Assembly: GCF_003628505.1 (NCBI RefSeq)
Contig: NZ_RBZP01000009.1
Coordinates: 1 to 64,000, forward strand
DNA from: Oceanobacillus halophilus
GTDB lineage: Bacteria; Bacillota; Bacilli; Bacillales; Amphibacillaceae
Reading direction: 5' to 3'
Length of the DNA stretch: 64,000 nt
The notes below the pieces were generated by a model that saw only the letters and a program-made list of their open reading frames with translations, was not told the origin of the DNA and made no database searches. Below are positions 1-8,844 of this stretch, piece by piece. A program made the translations under genes and the position numbers. Position 1 is the first letter of the stretch. Every line of letters starts with the position of its first letter.

Positions 1-89
1 GGGATTGCATTCAAGTCTGGCTTAGTAAGGTGGAAAACCCTGAAACCCGAAGGCAAGAAGGCGCTATCTACTTCCTGTTCTCTACTCTA

Positions 90-392
90 CATGTAACCCT
101 GCCGAAGCGTTCCTTGTCCTGCGGGAAGAAGAGCATCGGTGAGACTACGTAGTGAGGGAACTACTTGAATATTCATCCCTGCTCCCTTGCGCCGAGAAAG
201 CCCGCTTCGAAGCACTACTGGAAGACGCAGGCGCACACGCTTTTCAGCACGAAGGAGGCTCACCAGCTCCCCGCGGAAAGCGTAGTGTATTTCCGTAGCG
301 GCTGTAAAGCAGAGCACTATTCTGAATTAAATAAATCAACAATCTCTATCAACCTAACGATTAAAAACAATAAAGTATACAAAAAAGAGAGC
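90..392. repeat. GC-rich intergenic repeat (R1 family), right half
   Basis: This GC-rich block closely matches 11575-11879 and, inverted, the left half of 52311-52963. It ends in a degenerate terminal sequence (aaaaaagagagc) that matches the right end GAAAAGAGCC of the intact member at 27135-27776. The left part may have been lost or lie before the window. Open frames across it (for example 87-317 on the minus strand) recur in every copy and are not genes. Bases 1-89 show nothing I can identify. Confidence 0.75.
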
Positions 393-429
393 TTATTAAT
401 TGAAGGCGAGTTTTTACAGTATTTTAAAA

Positions 430-463
430 CGAAAAGAAATAGCCCTATTTTAAATAGGACTAT
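430..463 (-). terminator. Intrinsic terminator after the YppF-like gene
   Basis: On the minus strand a 12-bp stem (ATAGTCCTATTT with AAATAGGGCTAT) overlaps the end of the YppF-like gene and is followed by TTTCTTTTC. Confidence 0.6.
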
Positions 464-680
464 AGGTATAACAAGCGTTGGTTATCGGACGCTTTGGTTC
501 ATATTCGAATGCTGAAGTAGCTCCTTGCTTATGTAAGCAAGCAAATATACGATGGTAACGTTTGATGTCGATTTGTCCAGAGACATACAGGAATTGATAA
601 TAATCGAGCAAATCATTAACTGTTTCGGGTGTGTAATTTCGTTCAGTCATATATTTGTCTACCAAATCATGAATGAGCAT
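450..680 (-). CDS. YppF-like small protein
   Basis: This 76-residue protein starts MLIHDLVDKYMTERNY and has the pattern LLDYYQFLYVSGQIDIKRY...LHKQGA. That resembles the small Bacillaceae YppF family (I/L-x-DL, Y-x-PE, LLD, Y-x-x-G-x-I-x-I-x-x-Y, GA). The family function is unknown. The ATG follows AAGGGGG with a 6-base gap, a strong G-rich ribosome binding site. It has no signal peptide or membrane segment. The C-terminal tail after the GA motif is longer than I expect for YppF, so the stop may not be conserved. It is transcribed alone, between the repeat at its 3' side and the beta-propeller gene upstream. The call rests on remembered family pattern only. Confidence 0.6.
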   Translation of the reverse strand: MLIHDLVDKYMTERNYTPETVNDLLDYYQFLYVSGQIDIKRYHRIFACLHKQGATSAFEYEPKRPITNACYTYSPI

Positions 681-825
681 GTCATTCCCCCTTAGGAAAC
701 TTAAATATTTTTTCTGTATTCAATTGAATATATATGTTGAAATTTCACCTATCATGCTTTTTTTACTGAAAAAAGTTTCGTTTCCTAAGAAAAAGGGTAT
801 ACTCATATCTTGCCATTTATCCTTC

Positions 826-3054
826 TTAATTCATAGGATAATTTGTCTGCTCTGGTAATTCCACTGTATGGATGACTTTCTGTTGCTGCATGTCGTAAAC
901 TTTGAATTTGTCATGTGAAAATGTATATAGATTATTGCCTGATGATACCATTCGTTTTATCTGTGATTGGTTCTCTGGATAATCTAGCTGTTGGTTTGGG
1001 TCTTGATGGGTAAGGCTGTTTGAGAGTTTAATGCCCTCCTCTGGTGTAATGGTAAACAGGAAAGCACCTTCATAGACAAAAGAATCTGTTTCATAGGCTG
1101 CTTCCCCTTGTTGAACCATTTTCGTTTCATAGAGAACAGCCGGGAAGCCAAAGAGATTTTGTTCAGGATGTTTATAAAGTACATGATGATTATAAGTTAC
1201 TTCACTGTGTGAACTTCCGCTTCCAAGAATTTCATTGTCTTTTTCTATTGGTTTTGTTGGATCACTTACATCAAATAATGATACTTTTAATCCATCTATC
1301 CGAACTTGAGGTTCCTTGCTATGTTCGTTTTCTTCTAATTTTGTATTTTGCCCAATTCCGATTACATGGTCCTCATCTAATGGGTGAAGATAATTACTGA
1401 AGCCTGGGATTTTTAGTTCACCTAATACTTCTGGTTTTTTTGGATTTTTTAAATCGATGACAAAAAGTGGATCGACTTGTTTAAAAGTTACCATATAAGC
1501 AATATCTTCCATAAAACGCACACTGAAAATTTGCTCGCCTTTTGCAAGGTCCTCCACAGAGCCTAACGGATTCAAGTCTATATCAAATGTATATAAATTA
1601 TTAGTTGAGGCTTGATCATCTTGCCAACTAGTACCTTTAGTTGTAGCTACTCGAAATGTATTGTTACGTTCATCCATAGCAAATTGATTGATTAGTGTTC
1701 CCTGTACGTCTGTAGAAGTTTTATAGGTAATATCCCCACTGTCCACTTGAAATTGGAAGATTTCCGTATTTGCTTGATCCAGTCTTGCAATCATTGTTTC
1801 TTTTGAGTCGTAAGATTTTATTGTTTCATATTTTCTTTGTGCTAAATAGATATGGTTTTTAGACATATACATCTCGTTGGACGCACCTAGGTAACTTTGT
1901 ATGTTCACTTGTTCCTCCAAATTATTTAAATCAATGGAGGCAAGTGATAAATAATTTGCTTCTTGACTTTCTGGAAAGTAATACATATCTTCAAATGGAA
2001 TAGGTATTGCTTCATCGCTTACAGCAGAATCCTTCACCATAGGTCTCATGTCCATATGATCACCACGTTCTTCGAGAATTCGATATTTTGGGTATTGATT
2101 GGCAATTAAATATAGGTATCCGTCCATTAGTCTAGAAGAATTGAGATATCCTTCTATTACTATTTCTCTATTTTTTTCTGGTTTGTTAACGTTTGAAATA
2201 TCATAAATCTGGACAGTTGTTTGTTCGGTTGGAGTAGGATGAATTGCTATATCTGCACTTTCATCGGAATCATTCTCTGTAGGTTTTTCATGAATTGGCA
2301 CAAAACTGAGACCAATGGCGATCAAGAGTTGATCATTTAGGTAGATCTCTCTAGGTTGAAAGTTCTTCGTGGAAATCGTAGAGATAACTTCACTATGTTC
2401 GTTTTTGGCAGAAGATATAACTATATCATTGTCACGTACAAAATAGATGTGTTTCCCGTTTGTTTTAATAACATCACCTTCATCTACTTCTGCTACTTGG
2501 ATATTGGTTTCTGAAACAGGTGCATTATCCGCGGAAGAACTAGTATTATCACTAACTGTAGTACTTTCCTCCATTTCGAAGGCTTCAAAAAGACGTTTTT
2601 TCTCTTCGGTTCTTTCTTTCAGTAGATCGACAAGCTGCTCGTTATCTTCAATGTTAGGTAATTCAGCTAAAGCAATAAAAGAATGAACGAGTGACTTAGA
2701 TAAGGGTTTGCCACTTTCTGTTTGTACCTCATCAGAAATTTTGATAGTATAACTTTCTTTTTCTCTATATCCATTAGAAGGTGCTCTCAATGTAAGTACA
2801 GTCTTTAAATCGTTCCATTCATATGAAATATCAGCAGGTTGGTCATTTTCATTTACAATGGTTACGGTTCCTTGTGTAAACGAATCAGGATTCATACTTT
2901 CTGAGAATTGAATACTCCAGTCTTTGGTTGTGAGCGCATACTTAGATGGTGCAGGAATTTCTGCAGTTATATTTTGAGAAAAAAACATAAAAAAGACGGA
3001 CGTTGCGAGAACACCAATTATACCAAGCACTATTATCCAACGATATCTTGCCAT
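826..3054 (-). CDS. Membrane-anchored beta-propeller protein with N-terminal Ig-like domain
   Basis: The 742-residue protein begins with a short basic segment and one hydrophobic helix (about residues 6-25), so it is probably an extracytoplasmic protein held by an uncleaved anchor. Residues about 35-130 (TTKDWSIQFSESMNPDSF...YTIKISDEV) resemble an SbsA-type Ig-like domain. After a low-complexity linker rich in Glu, Ser and Thr, residues about 185-735 have repeated strands typical of the secreted C-terminal beta-propeller family (VAEVDEGDVIKTNG, TTVQIYDISN, RVATTKG, LSLFDVSDP). No catalytic motif is visible, and the role of the family is not established. It stands alone, with no clear operon partner. 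The stretch 3055-3170 upstream holds only its leader. Confidence 0.8.
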   Translation of the reverse strand: MARYRWIIVLGIIGVLATSVFFMFFSQNITAEIPAPSKYALTTKDWSIQFSESMNPDSFTQGTVTIVNENDQPADISYEWNDLKTVLTLRAPSNGYREKESYTIKISDEVQTESGKPLSKSLVHSFIALAELPNIEDNEQLVDLLKERTEEKKRLFEAFEMEESTTVSDNTSSSADNAPVSETNIQVAEVDEGDVIKTNGKHIYFVRDNDIVISSAKNEHSEVISTISTKNFQPREIYLNDQLLIAIGLSFVPIHEKPTENDSDESADIAIHPTPTEQTTVQIYDISNVNKPEKNREIVIEGYLNSSRLMDGYLYLIANQYPKYRILEERGDHMDMRPMVKDSAVSDEAIPIPFEDMYYFPESQEANYLSLASIDLNNLEEQVNIQSYLGASNEMYMSKNHIYLAQRKYETIKSYDSKETMIARLDQANTEIFQFQVDSGDITYKTSTDVQGTLINQFAMDERNNTFRVATTKGTSWQDDQASTNNLYTFDIDLNPLGSVEDLAKGEQIFSVRFMEDIAYMVTFKQVDPLFVIDLKNPKKPEVLGELKIPGFSNYLHPLDEDHVIGIGQNTKLEENEHSKEPQVRIDGLKVSLFDVSDPTKPIEKDNEILGSGSSHSEVTYNHHVLYKHPEQNLFGFPAVLYETKMVQQGEAAYETDSFVYEGAFLFTITPEEGIKLSNSLTHQDPNQQLDYPENQSQIKRMVSSGNNLYTFSHDKFKVYDMQQQKVIHTVELPEQTNYPMN

Positions 3055-3173
3055 TATTTCACCTCATTTTTAGAAAGTAGAATGCATCTTATATGGTTAG
3101 ACGCTTAAACACTGGTTTTGTTACAGACTTGTAATAATTTTTAAGATATATAATCTGACTAAGATAGTGAAGT

Positions 3174-3226
3174 CAAAAAAAAGCTCCACTTTAAACTTAC
3201 GTATCCAGTTTAAAGCAGGCTTTATG
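3174..3226 (-). terminator. Intrinsic terminator after degV-family gene
   Basis: On the minus strand a long stem (AAAGCCTGCTTTAAAC with GTTTAAAGTGGAGCTTT) is followed by a run of T. It lies directly downstream of the DegV-family gene. Confidence 0.8.
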
Positions 3227-3230
3227 TCAA

Positions 3231-4097
3231 TTATTTATTCGGTTTATTGGAAAAGAACAGGGCAATGGTTCCAGGTCCAGCGTGTGCTCCAATTGCTGCA
3301 CCTACCATCTCGATAAGGATATTTTCCTTACTAACACCAAATCTTTCGTTAATCATTTCAGCCAGTTGTTCTGCACGTTCAATATCATCTCCATGACTGA
3401 TACCAATTTGTTGGTTAGTGAAATCTGTGCCACGCTGCTCCATCAATTCTAGCATACGTCCAAAAACTTTCTTCGCACCACGTATTTTTTCAAGCGGAAT
3501 TAGCTTCCCATCTTCCATGTGAAGGAGTGGCTTGATTTTTAACATCGTACCCACAAATGCAGCAGTTTTACTGACACGGCCCCCACGGCGTAAATATTCT
3601 AAGTCATCAACAGTAAAGATATGTTCCATATGTTCTGCCTGGTATTTAACATCTTCAATGACTTCTTCTAGAGAAGCACCTTGCTTTGCTAGTTTGGCTG
3701 CATGTAAGACAACTAAACCCTGTCCAATAGAAGCTCCTTTTGTATCAATAATGTGAATCGGAGCATCCGGATATTTTTCTTTTACTTCCTGTTCTATCAT
3801 TTTAGCTGTTTGATATGTACCAGATAATTGTGATGAAAAGGCAATGTATACTAATGGCTGATTTGCTTCAGCATAGGTTGTAAAGACCTTCTTAAACGTT
3901 TGTGGAGAAACCTGAGAGGTTTTTGGTGCTTTTCCTTGTCTCATAGCATCATATACTTTTCTAGGTTCAATCGTTTTTCCATCTTCATATTCTTTATCAT
4001 CTAAATGAACAGTTAATGATACCATTTCAATGTCGTATTCATTACAAATTTCTTCTGTTAAGTCACTTGCAGAGTCTGTAAGTATTTTAATCGTCAT
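3231..4097 (-). CDS. DegV-family fatty-acid-binding protein (YitS-like)
   Basis: The 288-residue protein has the DegV/FakB fold signatures: N-terminal ILTDSASDL, the TSQVSPQTF segment, the IAFSSQLSGTYQTA loop and a C-terminal GAAIGAHAGPGT. Members bind a fatty acid and present it to a fatty acid kinase (FakA) for membrane lipid synthesis; the exact ligand cannot be read from sequence. I chose the ATG giving MTIKIL, because AGGTGAG lies just before it; an upstream in-frame start would add six residues without a better site. Divergent yitT follows 173 bases away, the same pairing as B. subtilis yitS-yitT, so YitS is the best synteny-based name. Confidence 0.9.
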   Translation of the reverse strand: MTIKILTDSASDLTEEICNEYDIEMVSLTVHLDDKEYEDGKTIEPRKVYDAMRQGKAPKTSQVSPQTFKKVFTTYAEANQPLVYIAFSSQLSGTYQTAKMIEQEVKEKYPDAPIHIIDTKGASIGQGLVVLHAAKLAKQGASLEEVIEDVKYQAEHMEHIFTVDDLEYLRRGGRVSKTAAFVGTMLKIKPLLHMEDGKLIPLEKIRGAKKVFGRMLELMEQRGTDFTNQQIGISHGDDIERAEQLAEMINERFGVSKENILIEMVGAAIGAHAGPGTIALFFSNKPNK

Positions 4098-4270
4098 ATT
4101 CTCACCTACAATCAATAGTTTAATTCTTTAATTTTAAGTGTATAGTGATATAGAAAATTAGTCAAAGTTTTCATGTGTTATATTGTTGCGTAGATATATG
4201 AATTAGTGTACAATTCATTTTTTGTCTAGATTATCTGCCACAACGAAAATGAAATAAGGAGAGTTTGCTT

Positions 4271-5113
4271 ATGTTTATGGTCGAAGCGAAGCGTATAATT
4301 ATTGTTATACTAGGTGGGCTATTAAACGCCGTGTCGCTAAATTTATTCCTGATTGAAGCGAATGTTTATGCAAGTGGATTTACTGGAGCCGCTCAGTTGA
4401 TAGCAAGTATATTCAATGATTTTCTTGGAATAGGTCTTAGTACAGGTATTCTGTTGTTCTTACTAAATATTCCGGTGTTAATCTTAGGTTGGTATAAAGT
4501 AGGAAAAGGATTTACCATATACAGTATAATATCCGTTGCTTTTTCAACAATTTTCTTGGAATTAATACCAGTGCTGGATTTATCAGATGATATCATTTTA
4601 AATGCGGTCTTTGGTGGGGTAATAGCCGGAGTCGGAATTGGTTTAACATTAAAGCATGGTGCATCAACAGGTGGTATGGATATCATTGCCATGGTATTAT
4701 CAAGAATGAAGGATAAGCCTATTGGAAATTATTTTTTAATCATGAATGGTATTATTATTGCATTGGCCGGTCTACTATACGAACCTGAAAATGCTTTATA
4801 CACGATGGTGACTCTGTATGTATCCACCCGAGTTATTGATACGTTACATACTCGTCATGAAAAAGTAACAGCAATGATTATTACGCATAAAACAGATGAA
4901 TTACAAAAAGCTATTCATAATAAGCTCGTACGTGGGATTACTATTTTACCTGCAAAAGGAGCTTACACAAAATCAGACAAAAGTATGTTGTATTTAGTTG
5001 TTACTCGTTATGAATTGTATGATTTAGAAAATATTATTCATGAAGTGGATCCAAATGCCTTTACAAATATTGTAGATACAGCAGGGATTTATGGGTTCTT
5101 TAGGAGAGACTAG
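4271..5113 (+). CDS. YitT-family membrane protein
   Basis: This 280-residue protein has five to six hydrophobic helices in the first 190 residues, with the family motifs ANVYASGFTGAAQL and KHGASTGGMDIIA. A soluble C-terminal DUF2179 domain (about residues 200-278) ends in VDTAGIYGFFRRD. The transport substrate of YitT proteins is unknown. The ATG at 4271 is 9 bases after AAGGAG; an in-frame TTG at 4265 lies too close to that site. A lipoprotein gene follows after 14 bases, so the two are probably cotranscribed. The divergent neighbour is the DegV-family gene, as in B. subtilis. Confidence 0.93.
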   Translation: MFMVEAKRIIIVILGGLLNAVSLNLFLIEANVYASGFTGAAQLIASIFNDFLGIGLSTGILLFLLNIPVLILGWYKVGKGFTIYSIISVAFSTIFLELIPVLDLSDDIILNAVFGGVIAGVGIGLTLKHGASTGGMDIIAMVLSRMKDKPIGNYFLIMNGIIIALAGLLYEPENALYTMVTLYVSTRVIDTLHTRHEKVTAMIITHKTDELQKAIHNKLVRGITILPAKGAYTKSDKSMLYLVVTRYELYDLENIIHEVDPNAFTNIVDTAGIYGFFRRD

Positions 5114-5127
5114 AAGGGAGGATAAAA

Positions 5128-5514
5128 GTGAAAAAATTACTAGTAGTACTGTTGGTATCTGTTTTACTAGCAGGATGCAATAGTGAGCAAGCAAATCAAC
5201 CTGATAATGGTGTCTCCTTAGAAATTCGAAATGTGGATGTGCTCGTAGATAACGACCGAACCGCACTAACGGCAGAAGTAAAAGCATCGGCTAAAAAAAT
5301 TTTCTATCGAATTGAACAAGGGGAGTCAGACTTACTTAAAGAGCAACAGATTGATTTAGAATCAGCTGAATGGGCCAAGATAGAGATAGAAGAAAAATTG
5401 CCTGATGAATCTTTAGATAAAGAAGATCCTCCAATTATAGTGATATACGGAAAAGATAATAATGGGCAAACTGTGAATCCAAACTACATACCTATTGATA
5501 TAGGAATGGAATAA
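5128..5514 (+). CDS. Small lipoprotein of unknown function
   Basis: The 128-residue product has a clear lipoprotein signal: MKKLLVVLLVSVLLAGC, with Cys17 as the lipidation site. The mature part is acidic and shows a short beta-rich domain with no motif I recognise. The GTG start follows GGGAGG by 6 bases. It lies 14 bases after yitT and ends in a shared bidirectional terminator, so it is the last gene of a yitT-lipoprotein operon. Confidence 0.8.
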   Translation: MKKLLVVLLVSVLLAGCNSEQANQPDNGVSLEIRNVDVLVDNDRTALTAEVKASAKKIFYRIEQGESDLLKEQQIDLESAEWAKIEIEEKLPDESLDKEDPPIIVIYGKDNNGQTVNPNYIPIDIGME

Positions 5515-5558
5515 AAAGAGGTCTGATATAGCCTTCCAAGCTATCAGACCTCTTTTTT
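5514..5558. terminator. Bidirectional terminator
   Basis: AAAAAGAGGTCTGATA pairs with TATCAGACCTCTTTTTT. Runs of A upstream and T downstream let it serve both the lipoprotein gene (+) and the Nfu_N-type gene (-). Confidence 0.9.
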
Positions 5559-5571
5559 ATATGTAAATAAT

Positions 5572-5835
5572 CTAATATCCGTATCCCTTGATGATTTCCG
5601 TAACACGTGGGGTGAGCTCGTCCCATTCTGCGTTGAATTGTTTATTGACTGTAATGAAGTTTTGATAACCAAAAACGTTATCAACACCTTCCAGTTTCAT
5701 TAGATCATTTAATATATCGTGTTCACTAGTGTCTCCAGGCATAACGGAAATACTATTCGTTCCTTCAAAAATAATGCTATCCGTAGTAAATTTTAATGCA
5801 TTTGGATTTGGTGTTGCTTCTACTCGTACACCCAT
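5572..5835 (-). CDS. NifU/Nfu N-terminal domain protein
   Basis: The 87-residue protein MGVRVEATPNPNALKFTTD matches the Nfu_N domain (the TPNPNALKF signature). In larger proteins this domain precedes a CxxC iron-sulfur scaffold; here there is no Cys-containing C-terminal domain, so it cannot itself bind a cluster in the usual way. Stand-alone Nfu_N proteins are common in Bacillaceae, and their role is unclear. I chose the ATG preceded by AAGGAGG with a 9-base gap; an upstream in-frame start would add seven basic residues and has no such site. Confidence 0.85.
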   Translation of the reverse strand: MGVRVEATPNPNALKFTTDSIIFEGTNSISVMPGDTSEHDILNDLMKLEGVDNVFGYQNFITVNKQFNAEWDELTPRVTEIIKGYGY

Positions 5836-5904
5836 ATTCTTATTCCTCCTTATCATACAAACTTATTTCTATAGTATCAGATTCTTTATAAGGATTAAAG
5901 TAAC

Positions 5905-5940
5905 ATCCCCTCTCCATATTAGAAGAGGGGATTTCTTGTT
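5905..5940. terminator. Hairpin downstream of the DUF3813 gene
   Basis: ATCCCCTCT pairs with AGAGGGGAT and is followed on the plus strand by TTCTTGTTT. It may end transcripts from either side, but the T-run is weak on the minus strand. Confidence 0.45.
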
Positions 5941-5980
5941 TACTCACGCATAAATAAACCGATTACGTAAGCTGCAGAGG

Positions 5981-6175
5981 TTATTTTAATTGATTATGCT
6001 GTCTTAATTGTTGTTCAAGCTGCTGTAATTGCTGCTTTTCTTCAGGTGAAGCTTCATTGTATGCAGATTGAATGGCATTTTGCGCAGCTTGTTTTTCGTT
6101 CTCATCAGCATTTCCATTCATGTTCATAATGTTATTAACGGCATTTTTTGCTTGCTGAAATAAATTATTTTGCAA
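5981..6175 (-). CDS. DUF3813-like small protein
   Basis: The 64-residue protein MQNNLFQQAKNAVNNIMN...EKQQLQQLEQQLRQ is predicted to be mostly helical and rich in Gln and Asn. It resembles the small DUF3813 family found next to yitU in bacilli (YizC is the probable counterpart). It starts with TTG directly after the TAA of the preceding small gene (TAATTG), with an AGGAGGG site inside that gene's last codons, so translation is probably coupled. Function unknown. Confidence 0.7.
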   Translation of the reverse strand: MQNNLFQQAKNAVNNIMNMNGNADENEKQAAQNAIQSAYNEASPEEKQQLQQLEQQLRQHNQLK

Positions 6176-6319
6176 TTAAAACCCTCCTAGTGTATCTTGA
6201 TCATCCTGCTGTCTGTTTCGCTCTGCCAAGGTAGAACGATAGGGGAATCGTTCGGCATGCTTTTTAATGGAGTCAGCGCCTTGTTGTGTAAATCGCTTTG
6301 ATTTACTTCGTTTTCCCAA
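6176..6319 (-). CDS. 47-residue basic protein of unknown function
   Basis: This small frame starts with TTG seven bases after GAGGAGG and encodes a basic, polar protein beginning MGKRSKSKRFTQQGADSIK and ending DTLGGF. It has no membrane segment. Its stop codon abuts the TTG start of the DUF3813-like gene, so the two form a coupled pair on the minus strand downstream of yitU. I do not recognise the family. The ribosome binding site, the exact junction with the next gene and a sensible amino-acid composition argue that it is real. Confidence 0.7.
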   Translation of the reverse strand: MGKRSKSKRFTQQGADSIKKHAERFPYRSTLAERNRQQDDQDTLGGF

Positions 6320-6399
6320 ACTAATTCCTCCTCAAGGATTACTTGGAAAATCTCCATCTGGAGTTAGTAAGACTAACTCCAGATTCATGCTCAAGAAGT

Positions 6400-6433
6400 A
6401 AAACAAAAAGTGAACGCTTCTTTGGCGTTCACT
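6400..6433 (-). terminator. Intrinsic terminator after yitU
   Basis: On the minus strand AGTGAACGC pairs with GCGTTCACT and is followed by TTTTTGTTTT. It overlaps the last codons of yitU. A second hairpin at 6358-6382 (CTGGAGTTAGT with ACTAACTCCAG) lacks a T-run; it lies just upstream of the 47-residue gene. Confidence 0.75.
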
Positions 6434-7313
6434 TATAGTATGGTTCATCTTTGGAATTATAAGCTTGGAAATTTTCGGGAACTGCACCGACTTTTTTTTC
6501 TAAATTTAAATATTCATTTAAAAATAATCCGATACCATCTGCTTCATTTGTATGCGTTACATGTTTAGCAACATTTTTTAGTTCGTCAATGGCATTTCCC
6601 ATCGCAACACCAACACCAGCATAATCAATCATTTCCAAATCATTGTCTTCGTCACCAAATGCTATAATGTTTTCTTTTGAAATGTTGAAGTAATGAGCAA
6701 TCTTCTGTAAGCCAACAGCTTTGTTCATTCCTTTTTTTACAATTTCAATCACATTATATGGGGCACCCCATTTACGGTGTTCGATTAACTCGGCGTGATA
6801 TTCAGTTAGATGATTCCGCAACTGCAAAATATCCTGCTCTTTTGGATAAATTAACAAAGAGGTCGGATCTTCTTTTAGTTTGTTTTTTAAACTTCCAATT
6901 GTAAATGGTGGATCTTCTTTGGTTTGCTGGAAAATTTGAATGACTCTTTCATCGTATTGGTCAAGATACACATCATCCTTTACTTCTGCAAGGATATTAT
7001 GAACGTCTAAATCATAACTGGCTTCAATTACTTGTTTTGCTGTTCTTATTGGCATTGGGTTATGCAGCACGTCCCATTTTTTATCTGTTGGATGATGGAT
7101 TAATGCACCGTTAAAATTAACCATTGGAGTCCTCAACCCAAGCTCATGATAATAATTAATACTGGCTCGGTGTGGTCGACCAGTTGCAATAACCACGATG
7201 TGTCCTTCTTCCATTGCTGCTAACACAGATTGTTTTGTAAACTCACTGATTTCTTTTTCATCTGTTAAGAGAGTTCCATCCAAATCTAACGCTATTAAGT
7301 GTCTTTTTTTCAT
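6429..7313 (-). CDS. yitU: HAD-family phosphatase YitU
   Basis: The 294-residue protein is a Cof-type HAD hydrolase. It has the DLDGTLL motif with both catalytic Asp residues near the N-terminus, VIATGRP (motif II), a Lys in motif III (KGMNKAVGL) and GDEDNDLEM (motif IV). B. subtilis YitU is one of the phosphatases that dephosphorylate 5-amino-6-(5-phosphoribitylamino)uracil in riboflavin synthesis, and the synteny with yitT, yitV and yitW supports the same name. The ATG giving MKKRHLIALDLDG follows GAGGTG by 6 bases; the frame is open 26 codons further upstream but without a site. A roughly 20-residue C-terminal extension goes beyond the usual fold. Confidence 0.9.
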   Translation of the reverse strand: MKKRHLIALDLDGTLLTDEKEISEFTKQSVLAAMEEGHIVVIATGRPHRASINYYHELGLRTPMVNFNGALIHHPTDKKWDVLHNPMPIRTAKQVIEASYDLDVHNILAEVKDDVYLDQYDERVIQIFQQTKEDPPFTIGSLKNKLKEDPTSLLIYPKEQDILQLRNHLTEYHAELIEHRKWGAPYNVIEIVKKGMNKAVGLQKIAHYFNISKENIIAFGDEDNDLEMIDYAGVGVAMGNAIDELKNVAKHVTHTNEADGIGLFLNEYLNLEKKVGAVPENFQAYNSKDEPYYK

Positions 7314-7447
7314 CGCATTCACCTCATATGCATTTAGTTTATAGTGGATAGGATAATATGTAAAGTAATTTTTAGGTAAATAAATTTGCAAGATTTGTCC
7401 ATTAAACCTTAAAATAGAATTATTATATGATTGAGGAGAGACACTTT

Positions 7448-8209
7448 ATGATAGGCGTAACAAAAGAAATTATTGGACAAATACCGAGCTTAATGATTGT
7501 TGATACATCTAAAGTAAATGAGAAGTTACCAGCCGTTTGCTATATGCATGGTTTTACGAGTGCTAAAGAACATAATCTGGATTTAGCTTATTTACTTGCA
7601 GAAAAAGGGTTTCGTGTAATCCTTCCTGATAGTTTGCACCATGGTGAGAGAGATACAGGACTTACACCAGTCAAGCGTTCCTTAGCTTTTTGGGAAATTG
7701 TCATAGAAAATATAAAAGATATTCAATTGATTAAAGATTTCCTAGTGGAAAAAGAGTTATTATTAGACAATCGAATAGGTGTTGCTGGTACAAGCATGGG
7801 TGGTATTACAACATCTGCAGCTTTAACACAATATCCTTGGATAAAGACATCAGCGATACTTATGGGGTCCCCTAAGATATCGAGTTTTGCTAAGGCACTA
7901 GTTGATAATTACCGCAAAATGATTGACCTGCCTATTTCGGATGATATGTTGGAACAATTGTATGACCAGTTAAAATCACTTGATTTGTCATCCCAGATAG
8001 AAAAATTAAATGATCGCCCATTATTGTTTTGGCATGGGGAAAATGATACTGTCGTTCCATTCGATCATTCTTATAGTTTTTATGAAGAAGCTAAAAAGCT
8101 TTATAAAGATAAAAATAATATTCAATATATAAGAGAACCAAAACGAGATCATAAGGTAAGTCGACCAGCAAAATTAGAAACAGTGAAGTGGTTTGAGAAA
8201 CACTTATAA
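7448..8209 (+). CDS. yitV: Alpha/beta-hydrolase, YitV-like esterase
   Basis: The 253-residue protein is a serine hydrolase. It shows the oxyanion strand VCYMHGFTSAKEHN, the nucleophile elbow GTSMGG with the catalytic Ser, an acidic residue in HGENDTVVPF and a C-terminal His in KRDHKVS. Cytoplasmic: no signal peptide. The substrate is unknown; YitV proteins are usually called esterases. The ATG at 7448 lies 9 bases after GAGGAG, which is better than the in-frame ATG at 7427. It is divergent from yitU, as in B. subtilis. Confidence 0.9.
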   Translation: MIGVTKEIIGQIPSLMIVDTSKVNEKLPAVCYMHGFTSAKEHNLDLAYLLAEKGFRVILPDSLHHGERDTGLTPVKRSLAFWEIVIENIKDIQLIKDFLVEKELLLDNRIGVAGTSMGGITTSAALTQYPWIKTSAILMGSPKISSFAKALVDNYRKMIDLPISDDMLEQLYDQLKSLDLSSQIEKLNDRPLLFWHGENDTVVPFDHSYSFYEEAKKLYKDKNNIQYIREPKRDHKVSRPAKLETVKWFEKHL

Positions 8210-8249
8210 TTTTTTTTATTAAAATATTATAAAATTATTCCCTACCACA

Positions 8250-8430
8250 CCGTTTCTATTTGCGCTCTCGTTCGTCCTATTTATGGTCAAGTGCTTGGAT
8301 TCGCTTTTGTAGAATACTACGCTTTCAGCCGCATGGCCTGCCTTCTCACGGAGAAACCATAACTGCGGCTCCTTCTACTAGTAACGATTTGAAGTAGGCT
8401 TCCTGGGCGAAAGCGAGTTTTTCTTACTAG
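8250..8430. repeat. Diverged R1-family repeat fragment
   Basis: The segment from TTTGCGCTCTCGTTCG to GGGCGAAAGCGAG aligns with 26411-26570 but is clearly more diverged and lacks recognisable ends. It fills most of the gap between yitV and yitW. Confidence 0.65.
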
Positions 8431-8506
8431 GTGTGATTTATATCATTTGAAAACTGTTGAAAATATGTTTAAATAAGAATAGAAAGGTTTTAGGGAGGTT
8501 GATTTA

Positions 8507-8818
8507 ATGGATGAAGCATTGAAGGAAAATTTAATGGGTGCATTGGAGAATGTCATTGACCCTGAGTTAGGCATAGATATTGTTAACCTGGGCTTAGTAT
8601 ACGACGCAGAATTAAATGATGAAGGGTTATGTACCGTTACCATGACATTAACGGCAATGGGATGCCCTCTTTCTGCACACATTGAACGTGATGTCAAATT
8701 CGTTCTGGCAGATATTCCTGAGGTTAAAGATGTAGAAGTTAATATTGTTTGGAATCCTCCATGGAGTAAAGAGAAGATGTCTCGCTACGCCAAAATCGCT
8801 TTAGGAATTCCGGATTGA
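8507..8818 (+). CDS. yitW: MIP18/SufT-family protein YitW
   Basis: The 103-residue protein has the DUF59 (MIP18) hallmarks: NVIDPELGIDIVNLGLVY, the Cys in TAMGCPLS, and VNIVWNPPWS near the end. Members help assemble or mature iron-sulfur proteins; the Cys in the GCP motif is the usual conserved one. The ATG follows GGGAGG. It forms a single-gene unit closed by the terminator at 8845-8877 and keeps the yitU-yitV-yitW order of B. subtilis. Confidence 0.92.
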   Translation: MDEALKENLMGALENVIDPELGIDIVNLGLVYDAELNDEGLCTVTMTLTAMGCPLSAHIERDVKFVLADIPEVKDVEVNIVWNPPWSKEKMSRYAKIALGIPD

Positions 8819-8844
8819 TTAACATATAGAAACAGAAGTACTTA

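Noticed and set aside
87-317. 76-residue frame with RAEKRVRLRLPVVLRSGLSRRKG
   Set aside because: The same peptide recurs at 11513-11746 and 52388-52627 because all lie in the GC-rich R1 repeat. No consistent ribosome binding site; the frame is a by-product of the repeat.
165-515. 116-residue plus-strand frame
   Set aside because: It crosses the repeat and runs antisense to the YppF-like gene.
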